Shown here: positions 61,965 through 64,000 of the stretch, piece after piece
Layout: each line of letters starts with the position of its first letter
Position numbering within the stretch: the stretch's first letter is position 1
Assembly: GCA_014706295.1 (NCBI GenBank)
Contig: JACSVZ010000001.1
Coordinates: 39,418,318 to 39,482,317, forward strand
Reading direction: 5' to 3'
Length of the DNA: 64,000 nt
Source: Lycocorax pyrrhopterus obiensis
Lineage: Eukaryota > Chordata > Aves > Passeriformes > Paradisaeidae
Position numbers and translations under genes: made by a program
The notes under the pieces: model-generated
The model's input: the letters and a program-made list of their open reading frames with translations, nothing else
Databases searched by the model: none
What the model was told of the DNA's origin: nothing

Positions 61965-63087
61965 CTGAAACTAGCTGAAGGAAGCTGGGTGCCAAAGGTG
62001 GAAACAGCTTGCTGGTCATCAGAGCATGTTCCAGCAAGAACCTTACAGTTGATGATTCAGTCACTCAGGGGACTGCAAAATACACATTTTCCAGTCACAT
62101 CCCAGCAAATACCAATTTTACAGAAATCCCCCTCATGAGGCTGCTACTAGTCTGATCTGTGGCACAGAGCTAAGGCCCACCTCTGAATCCCTTTAATGAG
62201 CTCACATTTTTCTCCTTGCTACACATTCCCACTCCCGTAGCTCTTCCAGAATAATTTCACTTGTCATAAGTAACCTGCTTCTGACAGAGTGATCCAAAGT
62301 AAACTATTACTAAAGAGTTTCTATGCTAACATAGGTCATTCTAGCAGAGCCAGAGTGGAATGCAACTACACACAAAATCACACCCGCATACCTGGGGAGG
62401 AGGAAGAAAGAGAGAGCAAGGGAGGAGCAGCCTGCAACAAGATTCCTTAATCTGGCTCAGCTGCACTTCATCTGATTACAGTCTCGGTAACCCTGACAGT
62501 GAAAGCTGGAGCTTCTGTGAAGAGCTCCAAGCATGGTACTTTCTATCTATCTGACTAGAATAACAATCCTGATCATGGGCTGAAAAAATCACAGGGAAAA
62601 CAGGGAACCCAGAATACCCTTGCAGTTGTGAAAAGAATGCATATTCTAAATATGGCTCCCAAAAGGGAAAAGAAAACAAATTAAAAGCAAAGATAAGCAT
62701 ATAACTCAAGTTTAGCAGACAACTGTTTGACAGCTGTGACAAGCTTAGAAGAAATAACACATGATTTCAAAATACTACTCTTCAGTAGTTTTTCGCACAA
62801 GAATTGCTCAATTGCTTTCAGCACAGACAAAAAAAAGTGCTGTCAACATAAATAGTTCCTGAGAGCTGAAATTCTGTAGGTGATGATCAACGCATCAACG
62901 TACTTGTTCAAACCATTAGGAGAATGTTATGGGTTGACTTTGGAGTGTGCAGTCTGTCTAGTCCGCTCACATCCTCCAACATGGATTTAAAACTCACACA
63001 GATTCCAAATGCCCAGTTCTGCCATAGCGAAGATTACACCCAAGATTACAACTGGCCTTTTTGATTTGTTGTAGCACAGGTACCTAC

Positions 63088-63168
63088 CCTGCACTTTTTG
63101 TTCAAGAGTATTTTTTGAACAGAGTGCAGTCTTAGTAACAAAGATGTGCTTCTTCTCCGGCCACAACC
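63088..63168 (-). CDS. Putative coding exon of the - strand gene, most 5' one proposed
   Basis: The acceptor GGTATTTTTTAATGGGCAG opens an 81-base exon, phase 1 in, reading LWPEKKHIFVTKTALCSKN then TLEQKVQ. Two overlapping donors follow: GCAGG/GTAGGT (phase 1, matching 61.9 kb, the split codon giving Ala) and GGTAG/GTACCT (phase 2). An in-frame TAA lies just upstream of the acceptor, so it cannot be an extension of a longer exon. No ATG-led first exon was found between here and the window end. Confidence 0.4.
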
Positions 63169-63199
63169 CTGCCCATTAAAAAATACCCATGACATGGAA

Positions 63200-64000
63200 C
63201 ACCTTCAAAAACAAGTCAGATGCAGTTTGGGTAAGTTAACGACATGGTGAAGAGTCCTTGATGGGACTATAGTAACTCGTATGCTCCACAGTGCTCAGTC
63301 CCCTCTAGAGGGAGGGCTGAGTCCACTAACTGCTCTAAGGAATGGAGAACACTGTCCAAGACACTGCACAATCCTTCGACCTCATTCTGCCTTTGCTTCT
63401 TTAATTTTTCCTCTGAACGAGCTGTATGATTTTGGGAAAAGGGTATCATTATCAGGTTTAGTTTCTTCAGAAGTTACTTACCAGTATGCATTTTTGTATT
63501 AGCTTGTCCTTACTTGGCCTCAAACAGGCAGCTTTTCTATCATTAAAGCAAGTAGATCTAACCATATATATGTATTGAAACCATGACACATTCAATAAGA
63601 ACCACTTGGAGAAAATTCTAAAGCTTGACTTCTGAAGGATTCCTAAGTACCTCATCATGGCAAGAGAAAGTGATCTTCCCTGTACTGAAAAGATTTCTTA
63701 GATTCACCATTTAAAATCTGAAAAATCATACCTTAATCTAGTTTTACAGATATGTGTTTTTTCATGTAACCAGACTGCACTGCCTTCTCTGCCAATGGTG
63801 GAAGAATACCTGTGACTGTGTTTGGCTACCACTCCAAAAATGAGCTAATTTTTTTCAAAGCAGAAGTGTATTTGTTTCCCTAACAGAGCAAAAAAAGAGA
63901 TGGATAACCGTGCCTGACTGCTCAATGCTATACTTCATTTACATATCTGCTGAGTTAAAATAGTCATATGTCTTTTCTATTAAGATACACAGACACCTAG
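63200..64000. other. Non-coding end of window
   Basis: No exon of the - strand gene with acceptable splice sites was identified upstream of 63,168, and no promoter or CpG-rich start region is visible. The gene presumably continues beyond the window edge. Confidence 0.35.

Larger units (their letters stand above)
33960..63168 (-). other. Gene model: multi-exon - strand gene of unknown identity (partial, 5' end outside window)
   Basis: I assembled this by reading acceptor tracts, donors and open frames on the - strand. Proposed exons, in transcription order, lie at 63.1, 61.9, 59.5, 57.9, 57.2, 56.1, 55.9, 55.6, 54.2, 53.95 and 52.0 kb. Then come 46.9 kb (end unclear), 43.9, 43.3, 42.65, 40.8, 39.2 and 36.6 kb, and a last exon at 34.8-34.6 kb with a 3' UTR. 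From 63.1 to 52.0 kb all ten exon junctions have matching phases, as do 43.9 to 43.3 kb and 42.65 to 40.8 kb. The N-terminal half is leucine-rich and helical; the C-terminal part contains SWELSVRLGDG and a final helical segment. Function is unknown. Frames were partly chosen because phases agreed, so short exons are the weakest part of the model. Confidence 0.45.

Noticed and set aside
1..64000. Search for CRISPR arrays, operons, phage or bacterial systems, intact endogenous retroviruses and rRNA
   Set aside because: Nothing of the kind is visible; the window is ordinary avian-type nuclear DNA with CR1 repeats and a probable large spliced gene.

Overview
This is a 64 kb stretch of vertebrate nuclear DNA, almost certainly from a bird. 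It is AT-rich, repeat-poor and intron-like. Nearly every interspersed repeat I can recognise is a CR1 (chicken repeat 1) LINE fragment ending in the usual ATTCTATGAT-like tail. One element, at about 9.47-9.62 kb, has a tRNA-Ile-like head fused to a CR1-like tail. That is the architecture described for TguSINE1 of zebra finch, so a passerine is a reasonable but unproven guess. I see no prokaryotic gene, CRISPR array, rRNA, intact tRNA or intact retrovirus.

Layout. From 0 to 3 kb there is a possible last exon of a + strand gene (2,354-2,576), with a CR1 fragment in its putative 3' UTR and an AATAAA at 2,871. From 3 to 12 kb the sequence is non-coding and holds the SINE. From 12.4 to 15.4 kb lies a nest of dead CR1 fragments in both orientations. 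From 15.5 to 33.9 kb it is intergenic or intronic, with one CR1 tail at 30.7 kb. From 33.96 to 63.2 kb a - strand gene can be assembled from splice sites, open exons and matching intron phases.

The - strand gene. The 5'-most exon I can propose is at 63.1 kb (the true start is probably outside the window). The last exon is at 34.6-34.8 kb, followed by a roughly 600-base 3' UTR and an AATAAA at 33,982-33,987. Eleven exons from 63.17 to 51.9 kb join with compatible phases at all ten junctions, and a second consistent group lies at 43.9-34.6 kb. Parts of the predicted protein are leucine-rich and helical, like a HEAT/ARM-type or other alpha-solenoid protein. A more beta-like stretch (with SWELSVRLGDG) lies near the C-terminus. 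I do not recognise the protein and give no symbol. Gaps remain around 46.9-43.9 kb and 43.28-42.70 kb, so at least one exon is missing or misplaced. All exon calls come from reading splice signals by eye; the short ones may be coincidental.

Most of the remaining sequence shows no feature I can defend.
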